A DNA stretch of 64,000 nt from Galeruca laticollis (Eukaryota > Arthropoda > Insecta > Coleoptera > Chrysomelidae), in the NCBI GenBank assembly GCA_963921935.1, contig OY998175.1, positions 310,457,484 through 310,521,483 on the forward strand, given 5' to 3'. Shown one piece after another: positions 35,437 to 48,800 of the stretch; the stretch's first letter is position 1, and the number at the start of each line of letters is the position of its first letter. The notes below the pieces were generated by a model. It was given only the letters and a program-made list of their open reading frames with translations. It made no database searches and was not told where the DNA came from. The position numbers and the translations under genes were made by a program.

Positions 35437-38400
35437 CTCTCTCACATTATCTAGACACTTACTCAAGTAGCTTATTGTCAAGCATATGAGAAAAATTTAA
35501 AAGTGATGCCATCTACCGGAAATTGTCTGAAATAATAATTTTTTCATTTAAATGAAGAAAAATTTCTACTCTTTTACGAGGAAATGAGATTGTTTGTAAT
35601 TTGAAACAGAGCCTCAGCTATACTAGCCCCGCCCTACCACTCTCCCATTATTTAGACACTTACTTAAGTAGCTTATTGCCAAGCATATGTGAAAAATTTA
35701 AAAGTGATGCCATCTAGCGGAATTTGTCTGAACTAATAATTTTTTCCATTTAAATGAAGAAAAATTTCAACTCTTTTACGAGGAAATGAGAAAGTTTGTA
35801 ATTTGAAACAGAGCGTCAGCTATACTAGCCTCACCCTACCGCTCTCCCATTATCTAGACACTCACTTAAGTAGCTTATTGCCAAGCATATGTGAAAAATT
35901 TAAAAGTGATGCCATCTAGCGTAAATTGTCTGAACTAATAATTTTTTCCATTTAAATGAAGAAAAATTTCAACTCTTACGAGGAAATGAGAAAGTTTGTA
36001 ATTTGAAACAGAGCGTCAGCTATACTAGCCCCGCCCTACCTCTCTCCCATTATCTAGACACTTACTTAAGTAGCTTATTGCCAAGCATATGAGAAAAATT
36101 TAAAAGTGATGCCATCTACCGGAAATTGTCAGAAATAATAATTTTTTCATTTTAATGAAGAAAAATTTCTACTCTTTTACGAGGAAATGAGAAAGTTTGT
36201 AATTTGAAACAGAGCGTCAGCTATACTAGCCCCACCCTACCGCTCTCCCATTATCTAGACACTTACTTAAGTAGCTTATTGCCAAGCATATGTGAAAAAT
36301 TTAAAAGTGATGCCTTCTAGCGGAAAATGTCTGAACTAATAATTTTTTCATATAAAGGAAGAAAAATTTCAACTCTTTTACGAGGAAATGAGAAAGTTTG
36401 TAATTTGATACAGAGCGTCAGATATACTAGCCCCGCCCTACCACTCTCCCATTATCTAGACACTTACTTAAGTAGCTTATTGCCAAGCATATGTGAAAAA
36501 TTTAAAAGTGATGCCATCTAGCGGAAATTGTCTCAACTAATAATTTTTTCCATTTAAATGAAGAAAAATTTCAACTCTTTTACGAGGAAATGAGAAAGTT
36601 TGTAATTTGAAACAGAGCGTCAGCTATACTAGCCCCGCCCTACCACTCTCCCATTATTTAGACGCTTACTTAAGTAGCTTATTGCCATGCATATGAGAAA
36701 AATTTGAAAGTGATGCCATCTACCGGAAATTGTCTGAACTAATAATTTTTTCATTTAAATGAAGAAAAATTTCAACTCTTTTACGAGGAAATGAGAAAGT
36801 TTGTAATTTGAAACAGAGCGTCAGCTATACTAGCCCCGCCCTACCACTCTACCATTATCTAGACACTTACTTAAGTAGCTTATTGCCAAGCATATGTGAA
36901 AAATTTAAAAGTGATGCCATCTAGCGTAAATTGTCTGAACTGATAATTTTTTCATTTAAATGAGGAAAAATTTCAAATCTTTTACGAGGAAATGAGAAAG
37001 TTTGTAATTTGAAACAGAGCGTCAGCTATACTAGCCCCGCCCTACCACTCTCCCATTATCTAGACACTTACTTAAGTAGCTTATTGCCAAGCATATGTGA
37101 AACATTTAAAAGTGATGCCATCTACCGGAAATTGTCTGAAATAGTAATTTTTCTATTTAAATGAAGAAAAATTTCAACTCTTTTACGAGGAAATGAGATT
37201 GTTTGTAATTTGAAACAGAGCCTCAGCTATACTAGCCCCGCCCTACCACTCTCCCATTATCTAGACACTTACTTAAGTAGCTTATTGCCAAGCATATGTG
37301 GAAAATTTAAAAGTGATGCTATCTACCGGAAATTGTCTGAACTAATAATTTTTTCATTTAAATGAAGAAAAATTTCAACTCTTTTGCGAGGAAATGAGAA
37401 AGTTTGTAATTTGAAACAGAGCGTCAGCTATACTAGCCCCGCCCTACCACTCTACCATTATTTAGACACTTACTAAAGTAGCTTATTGCCAAGCATATGA
37501 GAAAAATTTAAAAGTGATGCCATCTACCGGAAATTGTCTGAACTAATAATTTTTTCATTTAAATGAAGAAAAATTTCAACTCTTTTACGAGGAAATGAGA
37601 AAGTTTCTAATTTGAAACAGAGCGTCAGCTATACTAGCCCCGCCCTACCACTCTCCCATTATCTAGACACTTACTTAAGTAGCTTATTGCCAAGCATTTG
37701 TGAAAAATTTAAAAGTGATGCCTTCTAGCGGAAATAATCAGAACTAATAATTTTTGCATTTAAAAGAAGAAAAATTTCAACCTCTTTTACGAGGAAATGA
37801 GAAAGTTTCTAATTTGAAACAGAGCGTCAGCTATACTAGCCCCGCCCTACCACTCTCCCATTATCTAGACACTTACTTAAGTAGCTTATTGCCAAGCATT
37901 TGTGAAAAATTTAAAAGTGATGCCTTCTAGCGGAAATAATCTAATAATTTTTTCATTTAAATGAAGAAAAATTTCAACTCTTTTACGAGGAAATGAGAAA
38001 GTTTGTAATTTGAAACAGAGCGTCAGCTATACTAGCCCCGCCCTACCACTCTCCCATTATCTAGACACTTACTTAAGTAGCTTATTGCCAAGCATATGTG
38101 AAAAATTTAAAAGTGATGCCTTCTAGCGGAAATTATCTAATAATTTTTTCATTTAAATGAAGAAAAATTTCAACTCTCTTACGAGGAAATGAGGAAGTTT
38201 GTAATTTGAAACAGAGCGTCAGCTATACTAGCCCCGCCCTACCACTCTCCCATTATCTAGACACTTACTTAAGTATCTTATTGCCAAGCATATGTGAAAA
38301 ATTTAAAAGTGATGCCTTCTAGCGGAAATTATCAGAACTAATAATTTTTTCATTTAAATGAAGAAAAATTTCAACTCTTTTACGAGGAAATGAGAAAGTT

Positions 38401-41400
38401 TGTAATTTGAAACAGAGCGTCAGCTATACTAGCCCCACCCTACCACTCTCCCATTATCTAGACACTTACTTAAGTAGCTTATTGCCAAGCATATGAGAAA
38501 AATTTAAAAGTGATGCCATCTACCGGAAATTGTCTGAAATAGTAATTTTTCCATTTAAATGAAGAAAAATTTCAACTCTTTTAAAAGGAAATGAGATTGT
38601 TTGTAATTTGAAACAGAGCCTCAGCTATACTAGCCCAACCCTACCACTCTCCCATTATCTAGACACTTACTTAAGTAGCTTATTGCCAAGCATATGTGAA
38701 AAATTTAAAAGTGATGCTTTCTACCGGAAATTGTCTGAACTAATAATTTTTTCATTTAAATGAAGAAAAATTTCAACTCTTTTACGCGGAAATGAGAAAG
38801 TTTGTAATTTGAAACAGAGCGTCAACTATACTAGCCCCGCCCTACCACTCTCCCATTATCTAGACACTTGCTTAAGTAGCTTATTGCCAAGCATATGTGA
38901 AAAATTAAAAGTGATGCTATCTACCGGAAATTGTCTGAACTAATAATTTTTTCATATAAATGAAGGAAAATTTCAACTCTTTTACGAGGAAATGAGAAAG
39001 TTTGTAATTTGAAACAGAGCGTCAGCTATACTAGCCCCGCCCTACCACTCTCCCATTATCTAGACACTTACTTAAGTAGCTTATTGCCAAGCATATGTGG
39101 AAAATTTAAAAGTGATGCTATCTACCGGATATTGTCTGAACTAATAATTTTTTCATTTAAATGAAGAAAAATTTCAACTCTTTTGCGAGGAAATGAGAAA
39201 GTTTGTAATTTGGAACAGAGCGTCAGCTATACTAGCCCCGCCCTACCACTCTCCCATTATCTAGACACTTACTTAAGTAGCTTATTGCCAAGCATATGTG
39301 AAAAATTTAAAAGTGATGCCTTCTAGCGGAAATTATCTAATAATTTTTTCATTTAAATGAAGAAAAATTTCAACTCTTTTACGAGGAAATGAGGAAGTTT
39401 GTAATTTGAAACAGAGCGTCAGCTATACTAGCCCCGCCCTACCACTCTCCCATTATCTAGACACTTACTTAAGTAGCTTATTGCCAAGCATATGTGAAAA
39501 ATTTGAAAGTGATGCCATCTAGCGGAAATAATCAGAACTAATAATTTTTGCATTTGAAAGAAGAAAAATTTCAACCTCTTTTACGAGGAAATGAGAAAGT
39601 TTGTAATTTGAAACAGAGCGTCAGCTATACTAGCCCCGCCCTACCACTCTCCCATTATCTAGACACTTACTTAAGTAGCTTATTGCCAAGCATATGTGAA
39701 AAATTTGAAAGTGATGCCATCTAGCGGAAATAATCAGAACTAATAATTTTTGCATTTGAAAGAAGAAAAATTTCAACCTCTTTTACGAGGAAATGAGAAA
39801 GTTTGTAATTTGAAACAGAGCGTCAGCTATACTAGCCCCGCCCTACCACTCTCCCATTATCTAGACACTTACTTAAGTAGCTTATTGCCAAGCATTTGTG
39901 AAAAATTTAAAAGTGATGCCTTCTAGCGGAAATAATCAGAACTAATAATTTTTGCATTTGAAAGAAGAAAAATTTCAACCTCTTTTACGAGGAAATGAGA
40001 AAGTTTGTAATTTGAAACAGAGCGTCAGCTATACTAGCCCCGCCCTACCACTCTCCCATTATCTAGACACTTACTTAAGTAGCTTATTGCCAAGCATATG
40101 TGAAAAATTTAAAAGTGATGCCTTCTAGCGGAAATTATCTAAGAATTTTTTCATTTAAATGAAGAAAAATTTCAACTCTTTTACGAGGAAATGAGGAAGT
40201 TTGTAATTTGAAACAGAGCGTCATCTATACTAGCCCCGCCCTACCACTCTCCCATTATCTAGACACTTACTTAAGTAGCTTATTGCCAAGCATATGTGAA
40301 AAATTTGAAAGTGATGCCATCTAGCGGGAATTGTCTCAACTAATAATTTTTTCCATTTAAATGAAGAAAAATTTCAACTCTTTTACGAGGAAATGAGAAA
40401 GTTTGTAATTTGAAACAGAGCGTCAGCTATACTAGCCCCGCCCTACCACTCTCCCATTATTTAGACGCTTACTTAAGTAGCTTATTGCCATGCATATGAG
40501 AAAAATTTGAAAGTGATGCCATCTACCGGAAATTGTCTGAACTAATAATTTTTTCATTTAAATGAAGAAAAATTTCAACTCTTTTACGAGGAAATGAGAA
40601 AGTTTGTAATTTGAAACAGAGCGTCAGCTATACTAGCCCCGCCCTACCACTCTACCATTATCTAGACACTTACTTAAGTAGCTTATTGCCAAGCATATGT
40701 GAAAAATTTAAAAGTGATGCCATCTAGCGTAAATTGTCTGAACTGATAATTTTTTCATTTAAATGAGGAAAAATTTCAAATCTTTTACGAGGAAATGAGA
40801 AAGTTTGTAATTTGAAACAGAGCGTCAGCTATACTAGCCCCGCCCTACCACTCTCCCATTATCTAGACACTTACTTAAGTAGCTTATTGCCAAGCATATG
40901 TGAAACATTTAAAAGTGATGCCATCTACCGGAAATTGTCTGAAATAGTAATTTTTCTATTTAAATGAAGAAAAATTTCAACTCTTTTACGAGGAAATGAG
41001 ATTGTTTGTAATTTGAAACAGAGCCTCAGCTATACTAGCCCCGCCCTACCACTCTCCCATTATCTAGACACTTACTTAAGTAGCTTATTGCCAAGCATAT
41101 GTGGAAAATTTAAAAGTGATGCTATCTACCGGAAATTGTCTGAACTAATAATTTTTTCATTTAAATGAAGAAAAATTTCAACTCTTTTGCGAGGAAATGA
41201 GAAAGTTTGTAATTTGAAACAGAGCGTCAGCTATACTAGCCCCGCCCTACCACTCTACCATTATTTAGACACTTACTAAAGTAGCTTATTGCCAAGCATA
41301 TGAGAAAAATTTAAAAGTGATGCCATCTACCGGAAATTGTCTGAACTAATAATTTTTTCATTTAAATGAAGAAAAATTTCAACTCTTTTACGAGGAAATG

Positions 41401-44400
41401 AGAAAGTTTCTAATTTGAAACAGAGCGTCAGCTATACTAGCCCCGCCCTACCACTCTCCCATTATCTAGACACTTACTTAAGTAGCTTATTGCCAAGCAT
41501 TTGTGAAAAATTTAAAAGTGATGCCTTCTAGCGGAAATAATCAGAACTAATAATTTTTGCATTTAAAAGAAGAAAAATTTCAACCTCTTTTACGAGGAAA
41601 TGAGAAAGTTTGTAATTTGAAACAGAGCGTCAGCTATACTAGCCCCGCCCTACCACTCTCCCATTATCTAGACACTTACTTAAGTAGCTTATTGCCAAGC
41701 ATATGTGAAAAATTTAAAAGTGATGCCTTCTAGCGGAAATTATCTAATAATTTTTTCATTTAAATGAAGGAAAATTTCAACTCTTTTACGAGGAAATGAG
41801 GAAGTTTGTAATTTGAAACAGAGCGTCAGCTATACTAGCCCCGCCCTACCACTCTCCCATTATCTAGACACTTACTTAAGTAGCTTATTGCCAAGCATAT
41901 GTGAAAAATTTAAAAGTGATGCCTTCTAGCGGAAATTATCTAATAATTTTTTCATTTGAGTGAAGAAAAATTTCAACTCTTTTACGAGGAAATGAGAAAG
42001 TTTGTAATTTGAAACAGAGCGTCAGCTATACTAGCCCCGCCGTACCACTCTCCCATTATCTAGACACTTACTTAAGTATCTTATTGCCAAGCATATGTGA
42101 AAAATTTAAAAGTGATGCCTTCTAGCGGAAATTATCAGAACTAATAATTTTTTCATTTAAATGAAGAAAAATTTCAACTCTTTTACGAGGAAATGAGAAA
42201 GTTTGTAATTTGAAACAGAGCGTCAGCTATACTAGCCCCACCCTACCACTCTCCCATTATCTAGACACTTACTTAAGTAGCTTATTGCCAAGCATATGAG
42301 AAAAATTTAAAAGTGATGCCATCTACCGGAAATTGTCTGAAATAGTAATTTTTTCATTTAAATGAAGAAAAATTTCAACTCTTTTAAAAGGAAATGAGAT
42401 TGTTTGTAATTTGAAACAGAGCCTCAGCTATACTAGCCCAACCCTACCACTCTCCCATTATCTAGACACTTACTTAAGTAGCTTATTGCCAAGCATATGT
42501 GAAAAATTTAAAAGTGATGCTTTCTACCGGAAATTGTCTGAACTAATAATTTTTTCATTTAAATGAAGAAAAATTTCAACTCTTTTACGCGGAAATGAGA
42601 AAGTTTGTAATTTGAAACAGAGCGTCAACTATACTAGCCCCGCCCTACCACTCTCCCATTATCTAGACACTTACTTAAGTAGCTTATTGCCAAGCATATG
42701 TGAAAAATTAAAAGTGATGCTATCTACCGGAAATTGTCTGAACTAATAATTTTTTCATATAAATGAAGGAAAATTTCAACTCTTTTACGAGGAAATGAGA
42801 AAGTTTGTAATTTGAAACAGAGCGTCAGCTATACTAGCCCCGCCCTACCACTCTCCCATTATCTAGACACTTACTTAAGTAGCTTATTGCCAAGCATATG
42901 TGGAAAATTTAAAAGTGATGCTATCTACCGGAAATTGTCTGAACTAATAATTTTTTCATTTAAATGAAGAAAAATTTCAACTCTTTTGCGAGGAAATGAG
43001 AAAGTTTGTAATTTGAAACAGAGCGTCAGCTATACAAGCCCCACCCTACCGCTCTCCCATTATCTAGACACTTACTTAAGTAGCTTATTGCCAAGCATAT
43101 GTGAAAAATTTAAAAGTGATGCCATCTAGCGGGAATTGTCTCAACTAATAATTTTTTCATTTAAATGAAGAAAAATTTCAACTCTTTTGCGAGGAAATGA
43201 GAAAGTTTGTAATTTGAAACAGAGCGTCAGCTATACAAGCCCCGCCCTACCACTCTCCCATTATTTAGACGCTTACTTAAGTAGCTTATTGCCATGCATA
43301 TGAGAAAAATTTGAAAGTGATGCCATCTACCGGAAATTGTCTGAACTAATAATTTTTTCATTTAAATGAAGAAAAATTTCAACTCTTTTACGAGGAAATG
43401 AGAAAGTTTGTAATTTGAAACAGAGCGTCAGCTATACTAGCCCCGCCCTACCACTCTCCCATTATCTAGACACTTACTTAAGTAGCTTATTGCCAAGCAT
43501 ATGTGAAACATTTAAAAGTGATGCCATCTACCGGAAATTGTCTGAAATAGTAATTTTTCCATTTAAATGAAGAAAAATTTCAACTCTTTTACGAGGAAAT
43601 GAGATTGTTTGTAATTTGAAACAGAGCCTCAGCTATACTAGCCCCGCCCTACCACTCTCCCATTATCTAGACACTTACTTAAGTAGCTTATTGCCAAGCA
43701 TATGTGGAAAATTTAAAAGTGATGCTATCTACCGGAAATTGTCTGAACTAATAATTTTTTCATTTAAATGAAGAAAAATTTCAACTCTTTTGCGAGGAAA
43801 TGAGAAAGTTTGTAATTTGAAACAGAGCGTCAGCTATACTAGCCCCGCCCTACCACTCTACCATTATTTAGACACTTACTAAAGTAGCTTATTGCCAAGC
43901 ATATGAGAAAAATTTAAAAGTGATGCCATCTACCGGAAATTGTCTGAACTAATAATTTTTTCATTTAAATGAAGAAAAATTTCAACTCTTTTACGAGGAA
44001 ATGAGAAAGTTTCTAATTTGAAACAGAGCGTCAGCTATACTAGCCCCGCCCTACCACTCTCCCATTATCTAGACACTTACTTAAGTAGCTTATTGCCAAG
44101 CATTTGTGAAAAATTTAAAAGTGATGCCTTCTAGCGGAAATAATCAGAACTAATAATTTTTGCATTTAAAAGAAGAAAAATTTCAACCTCTTTTACGAGG
44201 AAATGAGAAAGTTTGTAATTTGAAACAGAGCGTCAGCTATACTAGCCCCGCCCTACCACTCTCCCATTATCTAGACACTTACTTAAGTAGCTTATTGCCA
44301 AGCATATGTGAAAAATTTAAAAGTGATGCCTTCTAGCGGAAATTATCTAATAATTTTTTCATTTAAATGAAGAAAAATTTCAACTCTTTTACGAGGAAAT

Positions 44401-45852
44401 GAGGAAGTTTGTAATTTGAAACAGAGCGTCAGCTATACTAGCCCCGCCCTACCACTCTCCCATTATCTAGACACTTACTTAAGTAGCTTATTGCCAAGCA
44501 TATGTGAAAAATTTAAAAGTGATGCCTTCTAGCGGAAATTATCTAATAATTTTTTCATTTGAGTGAAGAAAAATTTCAACTCTTTTACGAGGAAATGAGA
44601 AAGTTTGTAATTTGAAACAGAGCGTCAGCTATACTAGCCCCGCCGTACCACTCTCCCATTATCTAGACACTTACTCAAGTATCTTATTGCCAAGCATATG
44701 TGAAAAATTTAAAAGTGATGCCTTCTAGCGGAAATTATCAGAACTAATAATTTTTTCATTTAAATGAAGAAAAATTTCAACTCTTTTACGAGGAAATGAG
44801 AAAGTTTGTAATTTGAAACAGAGCGTCAGCTATACTAGCCCCGCCCTACCACTCTCCCATTATCTAGACACTTACTTAAGTAGCTTATTGCCAAGCATAT
44901 GAGAAAAATTTGAAAGTGATGCCATCTACCGGAAATTATCTGAACTAATAATTTTTCATTTAAATGAAGAAAAATTTCAACTCTTTTATGAGGAAATGAG
45001 AAAGTTTGTAATTTGAAACAGAGCGTCATCTATACTAGCCCCGCCCTACCTCTCTCCCATTATCTAGACACTTACTTAAGTAGCTTATTGCCAAGCATAT
45101 GAGAAAAATTTAAAAGTGATGCCATCTACCGGAAATTGTCTGAAATAGTAATTTTTTCATTTAAATGAAGAAAAATTTCAACTCTTTTAAAAGGAAATGA
45201 GATTGTTTGTAATTTGAAACAGAGCCTCAGCTATACTAGCCCAACCCTACCACTCTCCCATTATCTAGACACTTACTTAAGTAGCTTATTGCCAAGCATA
45301 TGTGAAAAATTTAAAAGTGATGCTTTCTACCGGAAATTGTCTGAACTAATAATTTTTTCATTTAAATGAAGAAAAATTTCAACTCTTTTACGCGGAAATG
45401 AGAAAGTTTGTAATTTGAAACAGAGCGTCAACTATACTAGCCCCGCCCTACCACTCTCCCATTATCTAGACACTTACTTAAGTAGCTTATTGCCAAGCAT
45501 ATGTGAAAAATTAAAAGTGATGCTATCTACCGGAAATTGTCTGAACTAATAATTTTTACATATAAATGAAGGAAAATTTCAACTCTTTTACGAGGAAATG
45601 AGAAAGTTTGTAATTTGAAACAGAGCGTCAGCTATACTAGCCCCGCCCTACCACTCTCCCATTATCTAGACACTTACTTAAGTAGCTTATTGCCAAGCAT
45701 ATGTGGAAAATTTAAAAGTGATGCTATCTACCGGAAATTGTCTGAACTAATAATTTTTTCATTTAAATGAAGAAAAATTTCAACTCTTTTGCGAGGAAAT
45801 GAGAAAGTTTGTAATTTGAAACAGAGCGTCAGCTATACTAGCCCCGCCCTAC
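35437..45852 (+). repeat. Large higher-order unit, copy 2 (10,416 bp, 52 monomers)
   Basis: Tandem partner of 23214-35436. Its first ~1.2 kb follows copy 1 at +12,223 bp, and the rest follows at +10,416 bp. It contains three nested modules (about 36.6-39.2, 39.9-43.0 and 43.0-45.85 kb). The match to copy 1 is very high. Visible differences include chimeric monomers at about 37.7-38.3 kb, TCTCTTACG near 38177, and ACTTGCTTAAG near 38868. It ends at 45852, where copy 1 continues with CCTCTCTCACATT and this copy continues with CCACTCTACCATTAACTAG. Confidence 0.88.
39894..43029 (+). repeat. Nested module, full occurrence in copy 2
   Basis: Corresponds to 29478-32613 at +10,416 bp (CATTTGTG 29478 to 39894). 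It carries the same TTATCTAAGAATT, GTGAAACATTT, CTTTTAAAAGG and ACGCGGAAATG markers. It has GAGCGTCAG near 42020 where copy 1 has GAGCATCAG near 31603, and a normal CGAGGAAATG near 41790 where copy 1 has CGAGGGAATG. Confidence 0.83.
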
Positions 45853-48800
45853 CACTCTACCATTAACTAGACAATTACTAAAGTAGCTTATTGCCAAGCA
45901 TATGAGAAAAATTTAAAAGTGATGCCATCTACCGGAAATTGCCTGAAATAGTAATTTTTTCATTTAAATGAAGAAAAATTTCAACTCTTTTACGAGGAAA
46001 TGAGATTGTTTGTAATTTTCAATAGAGCGTCAGCTATACTAGCCCCACCCCACCGCTCTTCCATTATCTAGACACTTACTTGAGTAGCTTATTGCCAAGC
46101 ATATGTGAAAAATTTAAAAGTGATGCCATCTACCGGAAATTGTCTGAACTAATAATTTTTTCATATAAATGAAGGAAAATTTCAACTCTTTTACGAGGAA
46201 ATGAGAAAGTTTGTAATTTGAAACAGAGCGTCAGCTATACTAGCCCCGCCCTACCACTCTCCCATTATCTAGACACTTACTTAAGTAGCTTATTGCCAAG
46301 CATATGTGAAAAACTTAAAAGTGATGCTATCTACCGGAAATTGTCTGAACTAATAATTTTTTCATTTAAATGAAGAAAAATTTCAACTCTTTTACGAGGA
46401 AATGAGAAAGTTTGTAATTTGAAACAGAGCGTCAGCTATACTAGACCCGCCCTACCACTCTACCATTATCTAAACACTTACTTAAGTAGCTTATTGCCAA
46501 GCATATGAGAAAAATTTAAAAGTGATGCCATCTACCGGAAATTGTCTGAACTATTAATTTTTTCATTTAAATGAAGAAAAATTTCAACTCTTTCATGAGG
46601 AAATGAGAAAGTTTGTAATTTGAAACAGAGCGTCAGCTATACTAGCCCCGCCCTACCACTCCACCATTATCTAGACACTTACTTAAGTAGCTTATTGCCA
46701 AGCATATGAGAAAAATTTAAAAGTGATGCCATCTACCGGAAATTGTCTGAAATAGTAATTTTTTCATTTAAATGAAGAAAAATTTCAACTCTTTTACGAG
46801 GAAATGAGATTGTTTGTAATTTTTAACAGAGCGTCAGCTATACTAGCTCCACCCCACCGCTCTCCCATTATCTAGACACTTACTTAAGTAGCTTATTGCC
46901 AAGCATATGTGAAAAATTTAAAAGTGATGCCATCTACCGGAAATTGTCTGAAATAGTAATTTTTTCATTTAAATGAAGAAAAATTTCAACTCTTTTACGA
47001 GGAAATGAGAAAGTTTGTAATTTGTAACAGAGCGTCAGCTATACTAGCCCCGCCCTACCACTCTACCATTATCTAGACACTTACTTAAGTAGCTTATTGC
47101 CAAGCATATGTGAAAAATTTAAAAGTGATGCCATCTAGCGTAAATTGTCTGAACTTATAATTTTTTCCATTTAAATGAAGAAAAATTTCAACTCTTTTAC
47201 GAGGAAATGAGAAAGTTTGTAATTTAAAACAGAGCGTCAGCTATACTAGCCCCGCCCTACCACTCTACCATTATCTAGACACTTACTTAAGTAGCTTATT
47301 GCCAAGCATATGTGAAAAATTTAAAAGTGATGCCATCTAGCGTAAATTGTCTGAACTTATAATTTTTTCCATTTAAATGAAGAAAAATTTCAACTCTTTT
47401 ACGAGGAAATGAGAAAGTTTGTAATTTAAAACAGAGCGTCAGCTATACTAGCCCCGTCCTGCCACTCTACCATTATCTATACACTTACTTAAGTAGCTTA
47501 TTGCCAAGCATATGTGAAAAATTTAAAAGTGATGCATTCTAGCGGAAATTGTCTGAACTGATAATTTTTTCATTTAAATGAGGAAAAATTTCAAATCTTT
47601 TACGAGGAAATGAGAAAGTTTGTAATTTGAAACAGAGCGTCAGCTATACTAGCACCGCCCTACCGCTCTCCCATTATCTAGACACTTACTTAAGTATCTT
47701 ATTGCCAAGCATATGTGAAAAATTTAAAAGTGATGCCATCTAGCGGAAATTGTCTGAACTAATAATTTTTTCATTTAAATGAAGAAAAATTTCAACTCTT
47801 TTACGAGGAAATGAGATTGTTTGTAATTTGAAACAGAGCCTCAGCTATACTAGCGCCGCCCTACCACTCTCCCATTATCTAGACACTTACTTAAGTAGCT
47901 TATTGCCAAGCATATGTGAAAAATTTAAAAGTGATGCCATCTAGCGGAAATTGTCTCAACTAATAATTTTTTCCATTTAAATGAAGAAAAATTTCAACTC
48001 TTTTACGAGGAAATGAGAAAGTTAGTAATTTGAAACAGAGCGTCAGCTATACTAGCCCCGCCCTACCACTCTCCCATTATTTAGACGCTTACTTAAGTAG
48101 CTTATTGCCATGCATATGAGAAAAATTTGAAAGTGATGCCATCTACCGGAAATTGTCTGAACTAATAATTTTTTCATTTAAATGAAGAAAAATTTCAACT
48201 CTTTTACGAGGAAATGAGAAAGTTTGTAATTTGAAACAGAGCGTCAGCTATACTAGCCCCGCCCTACCACTCTACCATTATCTAGACACTTACTTAAGTA
48301 GCTTATTGCCAAGCATATGTGAAAAATTTAAAAGTGATGCCATCTAGCGTAAATTGTCTGAACTTATAATTTTTTCCATTTAAATGAAGAAAAATTTCAA
48401 CTCTTTTACGAGGAAATGAGAAAGTTTGTAATTTAAAACAGAGCGTCAGCTATACTAGCCCCGTCCTACCACTCTACCATTATCTAGACACTTACTTAAG
48501 TAGCTTATTGCCAAGCATATGTGAAACATTTAAAAGTGATGCCATCTACCGGAAATTGTCTGAAATAGTAATTTTTCCATTTAAATGAAGAAAAATTTCA
48601 ACTCTTTTACGAGGAAATGAGATTGTTTGTAATTTGAAACAGAGCCTCAGCTATACTAGCCCCGCCCTACCACTCTCCCATTATCTAGACACTTACTTAA
48701 GTAGCTTATTGCCAAGCATATGTGGAAAATTTAAAAGTGATGCTATCCACCGATAATTGTCTGAACTAATAATTTTTTCATTTAAATGAAGAAAAATTTC

